DNA from: JAIBJN01 sp963825255
Lineage (GTDB): Bacteria; Actinomycetota; Thermoleophilia; Gaiellales; Gaiellaceae
Reading direction: 5' to 3'
DNA: 64,000 nucleotides
NCBI GenBank assembly: GCA_963825255.1
Contig: CAWGSF010000009.1
Span: 1,128,650 to 1,192,649 of the forward strand
Both the position numbers and the translations under genes were made by a program. The notes below the pieces were generated by a model, which saw only the letters and a program-made list of their open reading frames with translations, had not been told where the DNA came from and did no database searches. This document shows, piece after piece, positions 34,692-43,098 of the stretch (positions are counted from its first letter, which is position 1; the number at the start of each line of letters is the position of its first letter).

Positions 34692-36365
34692 GTGAGACGG
34701 ATCAGGCGTGGGCTTTTCGTAGCGACGGTGGTCGCGCTCGTCGTCGGTGTCGGCGCGGCGACCGGAACGGGCTCGCAGAGCGCCGGCGGAAAGGGCGGGT
34801 CCGGCGGGCATCACGCGAGCAAGCCGACGCGCGTCCTGATCGTCCTCTTCGACCAGATGCGGCCGGAGTACGCGGACAGGTTCGACATGACGAATTTCAA
34901 GCGGCTCCGCGACAAGGGCACGAACTTCAAGAACGCCTATCTCGGATACATGGGCTCGGAGACGGTCATCAGCCACAACGTGATCGTCTCGGGACTGATT
35001 CCCAAGCACATGGGCTGGGTCGACGAAGCCTATCGAGATACCGAGAACCTGCTCGGGGGCGGCGCCGGGAACATGTGGGTGACGGGAGACCTCACGCTCG
35101 CGCAGTTCGACACGCTCGTCGCGAACGAGGACTACCCGAAGCTCGCCGACTACCTGCACGCGAAATTCCCCGGCACGAAGTTCATCGCCGTCGGCGAGAA
35201 GTCGTACGCCGTCGAGTCGGCGGTCGCGCCGACGGGCGACATCGGCGTGCGCCTGTCCGGCCGCCAGGCGGACACGTCCCCGACGACCGGCTGCGCGAAC
35301 CTCGACGGGCGCTGGCGCTTCCCGGCGGGCAAGAACGTCCCCACGTACCTGACCGAGCCGAAGTGCGGGCGCTTCTACATCAACTCCGATGCCACCAACG
35401 ACTACACGACGCTCACGACTCCGCCGGCGTGGATGTACCCGGAGGACGGCAACCGCTTCCTGCCGGGCAACGACCCCGAGCACCTCGGCGGCGACACGTG
35501 GGCCGCCGACGCGGCGATGGCGATGATGGAGAACGAGGACTGGTCGGGCATGTTCGTCACCCTCGGCGGGATCGACAAGGCCGGCCACATGTGGGGCGCT
35601 GACCAGGACGTCCAGTCGCCGCCCGGATCGCCCGACTACCAGACCCACGTGGAGTTCATGGCCAAGAACGCCGACGTCCAGCTCGGACGGATGCTCGCCA
35701 AGCTCAAGGAGCTGGGACAGCTCGACGACACGCTCGTCGTCCTGACCGCCGACCACGGCGCCACGCACGGCAAGAGCTTCTACGGGCAGAACAAGCTCAA
35801 CGGCGGCAACACGAACTGGTACTACGGCAACTCGGTCAACGACGGGCTCTTCAACGACCCGTCGCCGGCGCTGGCCCCGCTGATCGCGACCGGCAACGTC
35901 CAGTTCTCCTACCAGTCCACCGGGATCGAGACCTGGCTCGTCGACAACTCGCAGCCGAAGCTGATCGAGGCGGCGAAGATCATGGAGACGCTCCCGGGCG
36001 TGATCGCGAGCTACTACCGGCACGGCGACCACTTCCACCTCGTCGGGACGAACCCGATGACGAAGTCCGAGAAGGCCTGGTGGCGCAAGCACGGCCAGGA
36101 CATCGTCGACACGATGGGCGCGCCCAACGGGCCCGACGTGGTCGGGCTCCTGCACGACGACGTGAGCTACGGCGTCTACGGCGACCACGGCGGCGCGACC
36201 GAGGAGGTCCAGCGCGTGCCGATGGTCTTCTGGTCGCCTGGCCTCGACTTCCGAAACACGACGGGGAGCTCGTTCCAGACGCCGGACGTCATGCCGACGA
36301 TCCTGAAGGCGATGGGGATCAAGCTGACGCAGCCCGTCGACGGGAGGGCGCGCTCGCTCGACTAA
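34692..36365 (+). CDS. Secreted alkaline-phosphatase-superfamily hydrolase
   Basis: A 557-residue protein with a signal peptide (RRGLFVATVVALVVGVGAATG). Metal-site motifs of the phosphodiesterase/sulfatase superfamily are present: VLIVLFDQMRPEYAD, the nucleophile region GYMGSETVISHNVIVSG, GGIDKAGHMWG, VVLTADHGATHG and YGDHGGATEEVQRVPMVF. It probably hydrolyses phosphate or phosphodiester bonds outside the cell. GTG 34692 is the start. It is divergent from the MMPL gene. Confidence 0.87.
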   Translation: MRRIRRGLFVATVVALVVGVGAATGTGSQSAGGKGGSGGHHASKPTRVLIVLFDQMRPEYADRFDMTNFKRLRDKGTNFKNAYLGYMGSETVISHNVIVSGLIPKHMGWVDEAYRDTENLLGGGAGNMWVTGDLTLAQFDTLVANEDYPKLADYLHAKFPGTKFIAVGEKSYAVESAVAPTGDIGVRLSGRQADTSPTTGCANLDGRWRFPAGKNVPTYLTEPKCGRFYINSDATNDYTTLTTPPAWMYPEDGNRFLPGNDPEHLGGDTWAADAAMAMMENEDWSGMFVTLGGIDKAGHMWGADQDVQSPPGSPDYQTHVEFMAKNADVQLGRMLAKLKELGQLDDTLVVLTADHGATHGKSFYGQNKLNGGNTNWYYGNSVNDGLFNDPSPALAPLIATGNVQFSYQSTGIETWLVDNSQPKLIEAAKIMETLPGVIASYYRHGDHFHLVGTNPMTKSEKAWWRKHGQDIVDTMGAPNGPDVVGLLHDDVSYGVYGDHGGATEEVQRVPMVFWSPGLDFRNTTGSSFQTPDVMPTILKAMGIKLTQPVDGRARSLD

Positions 36366-36434
36366 GAACTCGATCCAAAATGAGGCACTGAGTCGCCGGG
36401 CCGCCCTGGACGGCGCGATCCGGCGTCCTCGGTC

Positions 36435-36460
36435 GCGTCCGTATTCTCGAATACGGACGC
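36435..36460. terminator. Perfect 12-bp inverted repeat between convergent genes
   Basis: GCGTCCGTATTC (36435-36446), TC, GAATACGGACGC (36449-36460). It lies between two convergent genes, which suits a bidirectional terminator, but there is no T-run and the 2-nt spacer is short for a hairpin loop. Confidence 0.4.
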
Positions 36461-36525
36461 TCCCTGCGTCCTTGTCTCGCACTCGCCCAGGACACTCCGG
36501 CGACGAGGCTCATCTGAACCGAGTT

Positions 36526-37299
36526 CTAGGTCGTCCGACCGGAGCGGGCGCGTTCGAGGGCGGCGACCGCCCGATCGAGCTGCGCGGTCAGCTGCTCGAG
36601 CTCGGCCTCGTCCTTGGCGGCGGCCTTCCGGGCCGCGTCGGCGGCGCGCTCGGCCCGCCGGGCCTCGTTCCTCGCCCGCCGGACCCGCTCCTTCAGCTCG
36701 GCGGCCTCGGCCCGGAGTCGTTCCACCTCCTGCCTGGCCTTCTCGATCCGCTGCGGGGGGCGCGGCGAGGCGCGCTTCGCCTTCGACGCGCGGCCGGTAC
36801 CGGCGCCGATCGCGACGGGGCCGAACCCGGCCGGGTCGAGGTCGCCCGAGAGCCTGCCCTTCTCGACCAGCCGCTGCCCCTCCTCGTCCCCGGCGACGGC
36901 GGTCAGGGTCCCGCGGATGCGGTCGAGCGTCGCCTGGGTCGCCGGCTGGCCCGCCGACTCGAGCAGCGTCCTCGCGCTCGCGACGAGGGACTCGACCATG
37001 TCGCGCTGGCGTTCGACGGCCTCCTGGAGATCCTCGGGCCCGTCGCCCTGGAGCAGGCGCGACTGGGCGTCGCGCACGCGCCCGGCGGCCGTGACGAGCC
37101 CGCGAACCTGCATGCGCTCCCGGCGGGCGAGCTGGTTCACCGTCCAGGCCGAGAGCGAAGGTTTCGGCAGCGCCTTCACCTCGTCGGCCGCGTCGGTCTC
37201 CCCGGCCTCGCGGAGATCGCGGGCGAGGTCGTTGCGCGCCGCGGTGAACTCCGCGAGAGGGAGCCCGTACAGACGATCCATCTCCGCCTCGACGTTCAC
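36526..37299 (-). CDS. Coiled-coil protein of unknown function
   Basis: 257 residues from GTG 37299. The N-terminal part (MDRLYGLPLAEFTAARNDLAR, LPKPSLSAWTVNQLARRER) is conserved in many actinobacterial hypothetical proteins. The C-terminal third is a continuous coiled coil of Arg/Glu/Ala heptads (about residues 185-255). No enzymatic motif. The start overlaps the stop of the upstream HhH gene (GTGA), so the two are coupled. Confidence 0.8.
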   Translation of the reverse strand: MNVEAEMDRLYGLPLAEFTAARNDLARDLREAGETDAADEVKALPKPSLSAWTVNQLARRERMQVRGLVTAAGRVRDAQSRLLQGDGPEDLQEAVERQRDMVESLVASARTLLESAGQPATQATLDRIRGTLTAVAGDEEGQRLVEKGRLSGDLDPAGFGPVAIGAGTGRASKAKRASPRPPQRIEKARQEVERLRAEAAELKERVRRARNEARRAERAADAARKAAAKDEAELEQLTAQLDRAVAALERARSGRTT

Positions 37300-37830
37300 G
37301 CCGCTTCCCCTTTCGCTCGCTGCTGTTCCTTCGACCACTGCCAGAGGGCCCGGTCGAAGGTCCGCCCGCCGACGCCGGCCCGCTCGAGCCAACGGACGCC
37401 ACGCCGTGACGTAAGCCTCCCAGAAGCGGAAGGAGTACGCGGAGGGCGCACGCACGCCGAGGGCATGGAGCGCCCGGACGTCGAGGATCGGGTAGCGGTC
37501 GGGGTCGGCGACGTGCAGGAGCACCGAGGCCGTGGGCCAGCCGATGCCCCTCAGCGAGAGCAGCGCCTCGACCCGTTCGCGCTCGCCGTTCCTCCCGTCC
37601 AGCCCTTCCCGCGTCGCGGCCTCCACGAACGGTTCGCGGTTCCGCCGGACGAGGGGGCCGCTCCTCGGCGTCTTCCAGCGGCACACGCGGATGAGCTCCG
37701 CGCGCGTGTAATAGCCACGGTCGCGGGCGGCCCGGCCGATGGCCAGCACGTCATCGTCCTCCCCGGCCGGGTAGCGGGCCGCGTACTCCGGCACGTCCTC
37801 GATGGCGAACTGGAGCGCGAACGCCGGCAT
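37296..37830 (-). CDS. HhH (DNA-glycosylase-like) protein (one frame change)
   Basis: About 177 residues. The segment VEALLSLRGIGWPTASVLLHVADPDRYPILDVRALHAL resembles the helix-hairpin-helix and aspartate loop of DNA glycosylases. Near 37390 one base must be skipped to give RWLERAGVGGRTFDRALWQWSKEQQ and a stop at 37296. It may be a DNA-binding or base-excision relative; substrate unknown. Coupled to the coiled-coil protein downstream. Confidence 0.72.
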
Positions 37831-38057
37831 CCGCCGAACCGTATCGGCGGTCCTGGGGGCAAGGTTCCGCGAGTGGGAGTGCCCAGGAAATACCGCGAGC
37901 CCACTCTGGCTGCCGAAATGCCGTTGCCGACGATGGGCGCTAATTCACGCACTCAGCGGTGAAGAGCAGTATCAGGAGGCACAAACTTGGAATAGGCCCG
38001 CGCCAGTGCCGCCGAGAACCTCGTCTCGCGACTGGGCCCGGGGCGACTGCGCCGCTT

Positions 38058-38525
38058 CTAGGAAACGAATGCCTTCCGAACAGACGCAGCTGTCCATCTG
38101 TTCGTGCCGTGAATCGTTGGAACCTTCTCCGCGTTCAGCTTCTCGGCGATCTCCTCCAGCGACATCCGCTTCCCGAGCAGCGCGTTGATCTTCTTCCGCC
38201 ATGTGTAGTCACGTCGGTTGCAGAGCCGATGCGCAAGCCGGACGTTGTCCGGGGTGAGGTGACCTCCGTGCATCTTCAGTCTCGGATAGTGGTCGGCCGT
38301 CGGCTCCCAATCGGAACGCGCCGATCTCGGGTCGAAGTACCTACGACCCCGGAAGCAGTAGCACTGGGGCATCTCGCAACGCACGTCGATGAGCTGGCCA
38401 TCGCGGGCAAGTTGCCAGAGGATTCCGCGAGTTCCCAGGCGTTCGAGCTTCTGAACTGGAGTTTCTTCAGCGTTCACGGGTGCCGCTGGGGGTCTCGCTT
38501 GAGGGACCTGCTCTTCCTGGTTCAT
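38058..38525 (-). CDS. HNH-like endonuclease with recombinase-type C-terminal helix
   Basis: 155 residues from ATG 38525. A cysteine pair (CEMPQCYCF) and the segment TADHYPRLKMHGGHLTPDNVRLAHRLCNRRD form an HNH-like fold. The C-terminus (RMSLEEIAEKLNAEKVPTIHG then NRWTAASVRKAF) resembles the helical region of large serine recombinases. Base composition is visibly less GC-rich and codon use differs from neighbours, which suggests recent transfer. It may be a remnant of a mobile element or a stand-alone nicking/restriction enzyme. Confidence 0.7.
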   Translation of the reverse strand: MNQEEQVPQARPPAAPVNAEETPVQKLERLGTRGILWQLARDGQLIDVRCEMPQCYCFRGRRYFDPRSARSDWEPTADHYPRLKMHGGHLTPDNVRLAHRLCNRRDYTWRKKINALLGKRMSLEEIAEKLNAEKVPTIHGTNRWTAASVRKAFVS

Positions 38526-38640
38526 GCTCGGGCTCCCAGTCCTCGAAGGTGGAGACGACCGGGCTATCGTCGCCGAAGGCGCACAACATCCCCCGCAGGT
38601 GACGTACATCGAGCATGCCGGCAACGGTAGCCTCGGCCGG

Positions 38641-39381
38641 GTGTTCGACCATGTCGGCATCGCCGTCTCGGATCTCGCGGCCTCCGAGCGCTTCTACCGC
38701 ACCGTCCTGAGCGTCCTGGGCGTCGAGCCCAGCCATGCAGACGCCGGGCTGGTCGAGTGGGAGGACTGGGACATCGGGCCGACGGACGGCGAGCACCCGG
38801 TGACCCGCGGGCTCCACGTCGGCTTCCGCGCCCGCGACCGCGCGCAGGTCGACGCGTTCTGGCAGGCGGGCGTCGACGCAGGGTACCGCGACGACGGCGC
38901 GCCGGGGCCGCGCACGCAGTACGGCCCGACGTACTACGGCGGGTTCCTGCTCGACCCCGACGGCAACAGCGTCGAGGCTGTCCACGACGACCGCGAGGAC
39001 GCCGTGCCCGACGGCCATGTCGACCACCTGTGGTTCCGCGTCCGCGACCCGCAGGCCTCCCGGCGCTTCTACACCACGATCGCCCCGCACGCCGGGCTCC
39101 GCCTGGCGCACGACGAGCCCGGCCGCGTGCAGCTGTCCGGCCCGGACTTCAGCTTCTCGCTCGTCCGGGACGAGCGGCCGCTCACGGAGCACGTCCACCT
39201 CGCGTTCCCCGCGCGCGAGGACGCCACGGTGCGCGCGTTCCACGCCGCCGCGCTCGCGGCGGGCTACGAGGACCACGGCGCGCCGGGCGAGCGCCCGGTC
39301 TACCACCCGGGCTACTACGGCGCGTTCGTCCTCGACCCGGACGGGCACAACGTCGAGGTCGTCAACCACAACCGGGGCTGA
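38641..39381 (+). CDS. Two-domain VOC (glyoxalase/dioxygenase) protein
   Basis: 246 residues if GTG 38641 starts the first domain (FDHVGIAVSDLAASERFYRTVL). In-frame GTG 38599 and ATG 38524 would add N-terminal tails, the latter overlapping the divergent HNH gene. Domain 1 ends FLLDPDGNSVEAVHDD and domain 2 (VDHLWFRVRDPQASRRFY) ends FVLDPDGHNVEVVNHN. Metal-ligand histidines and glutamates of the VOC fold are visible. Substrate unknown. Confidence 0.82.
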   Translation: MFDHVGIAVSDLAASERFYRTVLSVLGVEPSHADAGLVEWEDWDIGPTDGEHPVTRGLHVGFRARDRAQVDAFWQAGVDAGYRDDGAPGPRTQYGPTYYGGFLLDPDGNSVEAVHDDREDAVPDGHVDHLWFRVRDPQASRRFYTTIAPHAGLRLAHDEPGRVQLSGPDFSFSLVRDERPLTEHVHLAFPAREDATVRAFHAAALAAGYEDHGAPGERPVYHPGYYGAFVLDPDGHNVEVVNHNRG

Positions 39382-39540
39382 GCCGTGGCCGACGAGTCCG
39401 CCCGCCTCATTTGCGGTGTGCAGCACCATGCTGCTGAGCGCGCCGAGCCCGTTCCTGTACTTCCAGTTCTGATCTGTCGGGGCCTCAGCCGAGCTTCTGG
39501 GCCAACTCGATGAACGCCCACGCAATCAGCTTCCGCATGG

Positions 39541-39942
39541 CTAGTCAGTCCACCAACCGCGCTGTCCGTCGACGTCAGCACGTCGATTTTCGCCGAGACT
39601 GGGCGCTCCGATCACGATGATCTCAAGGCCGTCGGGACCTGCTTCGTAGCCTCGCCACGTACCGGGTGGGACGCGCACCGCGTCCCACTCTCTGAGCTCG
39701 ACGATTTCGTCGTCGAGCTTCATCCGTCCGCTCCCGCGCACGACGACGTACACCTCTTCCTGCACCTGGTGCGTGTGGCCGTACGGGAACCGGTAGCCGG
39801 GCGGGATGCGCTGGTAACACAGGCCGGACTGCTCGAGTTCCAGCGCATCGGTAGCCAGGCGAAACTCCAGCTCCGGCGCACCGTCGAAATTGGACCCGAC
39901 GTCTAGCAGGTCGTGCTTGAGGTTTCTGAGCGAAAACGGCAC
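39541..39942 (-). CDS. Cupin-domain protein
   Basis: 133 residues from GTG 39942 (VPFSLRNLKHDLLDVG). The cupin motif reads GHTHQVQEEVYVVVRGSGRMKLDDE, with two histidines and a glutamate for metal, followed by VPPGTWRGYEAGPDGLEIIVIG. Single-domain cupins of this size often bind small metabolites or act as sugar or ectoine-type enzymes; no specific function can be assigned. The flanks are less GC-rich than the window average. Confidence 0.75.
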   Translation of the reverse strand: MPFSLRNLKHDLLDVGSNFDGAPELEFRLATDALELEQSGLCYQRIPPGYRFPYGHTHQVQEEVYVVVRGSGRMKLDDEIVELREWDAVRVPPGTWRGYEAGPDGLEIIVIGAPSLGENRRADVDGQRGWWTD

Positions 39943-40116
39943 GGCCGCGACCCTATCGCTGGTCCGCAATCTACCGCGACCTTCCACGCCTGGACTGGGC
40001 ATACGCGGAAGCTGCCGGTCCTCCAACGAGCAATTTTGTACTACCAGCGTACGCGCAAAGCCTCCGCGCACGTCTCGTCAGGCAACAGAATGCGCCTAAA
40101 GCCGGGACTTTTCCGA

Positions 40117-40189
40117 CGCGCCTGGGAGGATTCGAACCTCCGACCCGCGGATTAGAAGTCCGCCGCTCTGTCCACTGAGCTACAGGCGC
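40117..40189 (-). tRNA. tRNA-Arg (anticodon TCT)
   Basis: On the minus strand: acceptor GCGCCTG/CAGGCGC, anticodon stem GCGGA/TCCGC around CTTCTAA, T arm GGAGG-TTCGAAT-CCTCC, discriminator G. 73 nt, no CCA. Confidence 0.95.
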
Positions 40190-40232
40190 CCGGCCCGCAC
40201 CGTAGCACCCGCTACACTCGGTTCCGGCCCGC

Positions 40233-40306
40233 GGTGGCGGTAGCTCAGCTGGTAGAGCCCCGGGTTGTGGTCCCGGTGGTCGTGGGTTCGAATCCCATCC
40301 GCCACC
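40233..40306 (+). tRNA. tRNA-His (anticodon GTG)
   Basis: Acceptor GTGGCGG/CCGCCAC with an encoded G at position -1 (40233) opposite C73 (40306), anticodon stem CCGGG/CCCGG around TTGTGGT, T arm TGGG-TTCGAAT-CCCA. It is divergent from tRNA-Arg, 43 bp away. Confidence 0.95.
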
Positions 40307-40312
40307 CCTCTC

Positions 40313-41446
40313 TCAGTTCCCGCGCGACGAGCGGCGCCCGCCGGCGCCGCGCATCTCGAGCGCGCGGGCGACGTCGGTCACCGAGAGGAGGCCGACGAGC
40401 CGGTCGCCGTCGAGGACGAGCGCCCGGTTGACGGTGTTCTCCGAGAGCTCCGCGGCCGCCTCCATCAGATCGTCGTCCTCGGCGACGACGGGCACCTCCG
40501 CGCGCGGGATCATGCAGTCGCGGACGCGGCGGGCAGCCCACTCCGCGCGGGGCACCTCGGCCACCCGGTGGAACGGGAGGAGCCCGATGGCCGTCCCATT
40601 CTCCGTCACGGGATACGTCGTGTATCGGCGCGTCCACACGACCTGGTCGACGAACTCGCCGAGGGTCAGGTCGGGCGGCGTCGTCACCGGCTCGCGCGTC
40701 ATTACGTCCCGCACCCGCAGGCCCCCGAGCGCCTGCTGCGCCGCCACGTAGCGGTCCTCGGCGCCGGCGGCCTGGAGGAGGAACCACCCCATGAAGGCCA
40801 GCCAGATCCCGCTCACCGCGCTGTAGAAGATGAGGAAGGCGACCCCGATCGCGACGAAGAGGTAGCCGAAGCCGCGCCCGATCGCAGCGGCGAGGTGGGT
40901 GGCCGAGACGAAGTCCCCCTTCAGGTACCAGAGGAACGAGCGAAGGACGCGGCCCCCGTCGAGCGGGAGGGCCGGCAGGAGGTTGAAGACCAGGAGCACG
41001 AGGTTGATCGATCCGAGCCAGAAGAGGACGCCGTCGACACCGGTTGGGAGCGCGAGGAGCCTCGGGGTGAAGAGGCAGAGGACGCCGATGACGAGCGAGA
41101 CGAGGGGGCCGGCGATCGCGATCCGGAACTCGGCGCCCGCGCTGGGGAACGATCCCTTGAACTTCGCGACGCCGCCGAAGAGCCAGAGCGTGATGCCCTC
41201 GATCTCCATCCCGTCCCGCCGGGCCTGCAGCGCATGGCCGTACTCGTGGAGGAGGAGCGACGTGAAGAAGAGGAGCGCGGCGATGATCGCCATCGCGAGG
41301 TAGGCGCCGTCGCTGAGGCCGGGGTTCGTCTCCGGGAAGATGTTCGTGGCGAGCGTCCACGCGATCAGCGCGAAGACGATCAGCCAGCTCCAGTTGATCC
41401 CGACGCTGATGCCGCCGAAGCGGCCGATCGTGAAGCTATCGCGCAT
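40313..41446 (-). CDS. Site-2-type membrane metalloprotease with CBS pair
   Basis: A 377-residue M50-family intramembrane protease. The zinc motif HEYGH is at residues 67-71 and the third ligand lies in LPALPLDGGR (about 157-166). Six or so helices span residues 15-230. A C-terminal CBS pair (VRDVMTREPVTT, YTTYPVTENG, CMIPRAEVPVV, RALVLDGDRLVGLLSVTDVA) would bind an adenine nucleotide and tune activity. Such proteases release membrane-bound regulators. The stop is 6 bp from the end of tRNA-His on the other strand. Confidence 0.9.
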   Translation of the reverse strand: MRDSFTIGRFGGISVGINWSWLIVFALIAWTLATNIFPETNPGLSDGAYLAMAIIAALLFFTSLLLHEYGHALQARRDGMEIEGITLWLFGGVAKFKGSFPSAGAEFRIAIAGPLVSLVIGVLCLFTPRLLALPTGVDGVLFWLGSINLVLLVFNLLPALPLDGGRVLRSFLWYLKGDFVSATHLAAAIGRGFGYLFVAIGVAFLIFYSAVSGIWLAFMGWFLLQAAGAEDRYVAAQQALGGLRVRDVMTREPVTTPPDLTLGEFVDQVVWTRRYTTYPVTENGTAIGLLPFHRVAEVPRAEWAARRVRDCMIPRAEVPVVAEDDDLMEAAAELSENTVNRALVLDGDRLVGLLSVTDVARALEMRGAGGRRSSRGN

Positions 41447-41452
41447 CGGGGT

Positions 41453-41662
41453 CTACGGCCGCTTGCGCGATTGGCGCACGGCCTCGGCGACGCGCTTCGA
41501 CACCGTGGGCCCGTGCTTCCGCACCGCCGCGAGCGCCGCCGGACCGCGGGCCCGCGCCTTGTCCTGGGCGGCGGCGAGGATGGCGCGGCGCTGGGCGGGC
41601 GGAATGCGGCGCCACGTCCGGTGTACCTTCATCGCGATCAGCATGACCTTGAGGGCGGGCAT
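41453..41662 (-). CDS. Small basic hypothetical protein (69 aa)
   Basis: Starts MPALKVMLIAMKVHRTWRRI. It is strongly basic (RRAILAAAQDKARARG, SKRVAEAVRQSRKRP). It lies six bases upstream of the M50 protease gene on the same strand, so it is probably co-transcribed. It could bind nucleic acid, judged by charge alone. No family recognised. Confidence 0.6.
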   Translation of the reverse strand: MPALKVMLIAMKVHRTWRRIPPAQRRAILAAAQDKARARGPAALAAVRKHGPTVSKRVAEAVRQSRKRP

Positions 41663-41694
41663 CGTCTGTCGAAGACTACGCGCCCGGGCGGCGT

Positions 41695-42297
41695 CTAGGC
41701 GGTCGAGAGGCGGTCGGCGACCGTCGCCCAGTCGACCGTGTTCCACCAGGCGTCGATGTAGTCGGGGCGGCGGTTCTGGTAGCGCAGGTAGTAGGCGTGC
41801 TCCCAGACGTCGACCCCGAGCAGGGGCGTCGTGCCGTCCGAGATGGGGTTGTCCTGGTTCGCCGTCGAGACGACCGCGAGCCCGTCGCCGTCGGTGACGA
41901 GCCAGGCCCAGCCGGAGCCGAACCGGTTCACGCCCGCGTCCTTGAGCGCCGCCTGGAAGTCGCCGAAGGAGCCGAACGCGTCGTCGATCGCGGCGCCCAG
42001 GTCGCCCTCCGGCTCGCCCCCGCCGTCCGGGCTCATGCTCTCCCAGAAGAGCGTGTGGTTGAGGTGGCCGCCGCCGTTGTTGCGCACGGCCGCGCGGATC
42101 TCGTCCGGGATCCGGTCGAGGCTCGTGAGGACCTCCTCGATCGGGTTCTCGGCCCAGTCGGTTCCGTCGAGCGCCGCGTTGACCTTGTCCACGTAGGCCT
42201 GGTGGTGCTTGTCGTGGTGGATCCTCATCGTCTGCTCGTCGACGTGCGGCTCGAGCGCGCCGTAGTCGTAGGGGAGAGGGGGGACTGCGTACGCCAT
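41695..42297 (-). CDS. sodA: Superoxide dismutase (Fe/Mn)
   Basis: 200 residues. Metal ligands: H27 (MRIHHDKHHQAYV region), the histidine of HLNHTLFWE, and the aspartate and histidine of DVWEHAYYLRYQNRRPDYI. GGGEPEGDL and GSGWAWLV are typical of bacterial Mn/Fe enzymes; metal preference is not certain from sequence. The enzyme dismutates superoxide in the cytoplasm. The ATG is followed by AYAVPPLPYDYGALEP, the usual N-terminus. Confidence 0.95.
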   Translation of the reverse strand: MAYAVPPLPYDYGALEPHVDEQTMRIHHDKHHQAYVDKVNAALDGTDWAENPIEEVLTSLDRIPDEIRAAVRNNGGGHLNHTLFWESMSPDGGGEPEGDLGAAIDDAFGSFGDFQAALKDAGVNRFGSGWAWLVTDGDGLAVVSTANQDNPISDGTTPLLGVDVWEHAYYLRYQNRRPDYIDAWWNTVDWATVADRLSTA

Positions 42298-42818
42298 GGC
42301 TTCGCTCCTTCGTCGGATCCGGCGGCAGGGAGCCTAGCGCCGATGAGTTCCTTGCTCTCGGCGGTCGATCCGGTTAGGTTGCAGGTGCCGTCCGTTGAGG
42401 ACCGCGCAGGGGGAGGCGGGGGTCGGCGGCCAGGTCTGCGCCTCCCCCTTTTGACTGGTCCGCGAGAGCGAGCCGACCCGGCTCATAAGGGGAGGCCCGA
42501 CGCTCTGCGGCCCGAGCGCCAGGCCTCCCGTGGACCCTCGCCACGTCGCGTTCTGGGCGGTATCCGCGACATGCCGCTGAGGAGCGAAAGTCGGCTCCCT
42601 TTCTCCCAGATCCAGGGGCACACGTCAAGGGATGCTGCCCGGTCTGGCAACGGTCTGACCTGCGCGGGCGGGAGGCTGCGAATCCCTGAGCCGGGGGATA
42701 GACACCGCTTTCGAACTCCGGGGATGCTGCGACCAGCAGGAGCTCTACGGCGGGGCGGCCACGGCGAAGCGCTCTACGCGATGTATTCAGCCGCCGAGAC
42801 CGCCCGGGAGGTGAAGAG
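42298..42818 (+). other. 521-bp leader/intergenic region before the Flp pilin gene
   Basis: I see no convincing protein frame. It has a strong plus-strand terminator at 42409-42452, a second hairpin from GGGGAGGCC (near 42500) with GGCCTCCC about 30 nt later, and several shorter repeats. Because sodA points away, the terminator must serve a transcript that starts within about 100 bp, either a small RNA or an attenuated leader of the pilin gene. Confidence 0.4.
42409..42452 (+). terminator. Strong intrinsic terminator in the pilin leader
   Basis: GGGGGAGGCG (42409-42418) pairs perfectly with CGCCTCCCCC (42439-42448) around a 20-nt loop and is followed directly by TTTT. It is the clearest rho-independent terminator on the plus strand of this part of the window, yet no gene lies upstream on that strand. 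Confidence 0.75.
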
Positions 42819-42989
42819 ATGCAGAGCACGTTCAGGTCCTTCGTCGCTCTCGGCGAGCGCGAGGACGGGCAGACCATGGCCGAGTACGGCGTGGTGCTGG
42901 GCGTGATCACGCTGGGGATCATCGTGGCCATCGGCGCCCTCTCGGGCGGGATCGAGGCCGCCATCAACGCCATCACGGCGATCCTCTAG
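42819..42989 (+). CDS. Flp/Fap-type pilin
   Basis: 56 residues from ATG 42819 behind GGGAGGTGAAG. The class III signal is classic: a short basic leader (MQSTFRSFVALGEREDG), then QTMAEYGVVLGVITLGIIVA, with cleavage expected after the glycine and the conserved glutamate at +5. A hydrophobic helix fills the rest. Flp pilins assemble into tad pili for adhesion. No tad assembly gene is in the window, so the pilin is orphaned here. Confidence 0.85.
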   Translation: MQSTFRSFVALGEREDGQTMAEYGVVLGVITLGIIVAIGALSGGIEAAINAITAIL

Positions 42990-43098
42990 CAGCCAAGGGC
43001 CGGGGCCGGCGAGGCACCCGGCGGCAGCGCGAGCCAGGCGCCGCACGCGCCCCGAAAGGGGAGCACAATGTCGCGGGCACCCGACGACTGGAGGCGGC

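Noticed and set aside
40245..41360. Open frame covering tRNA-His and the M50 protease gene
   Set aside because: It reads through a tRNA and is out of frame with the protease, whose HEYGH and LPLDGG motifs and CBS domains are clear.
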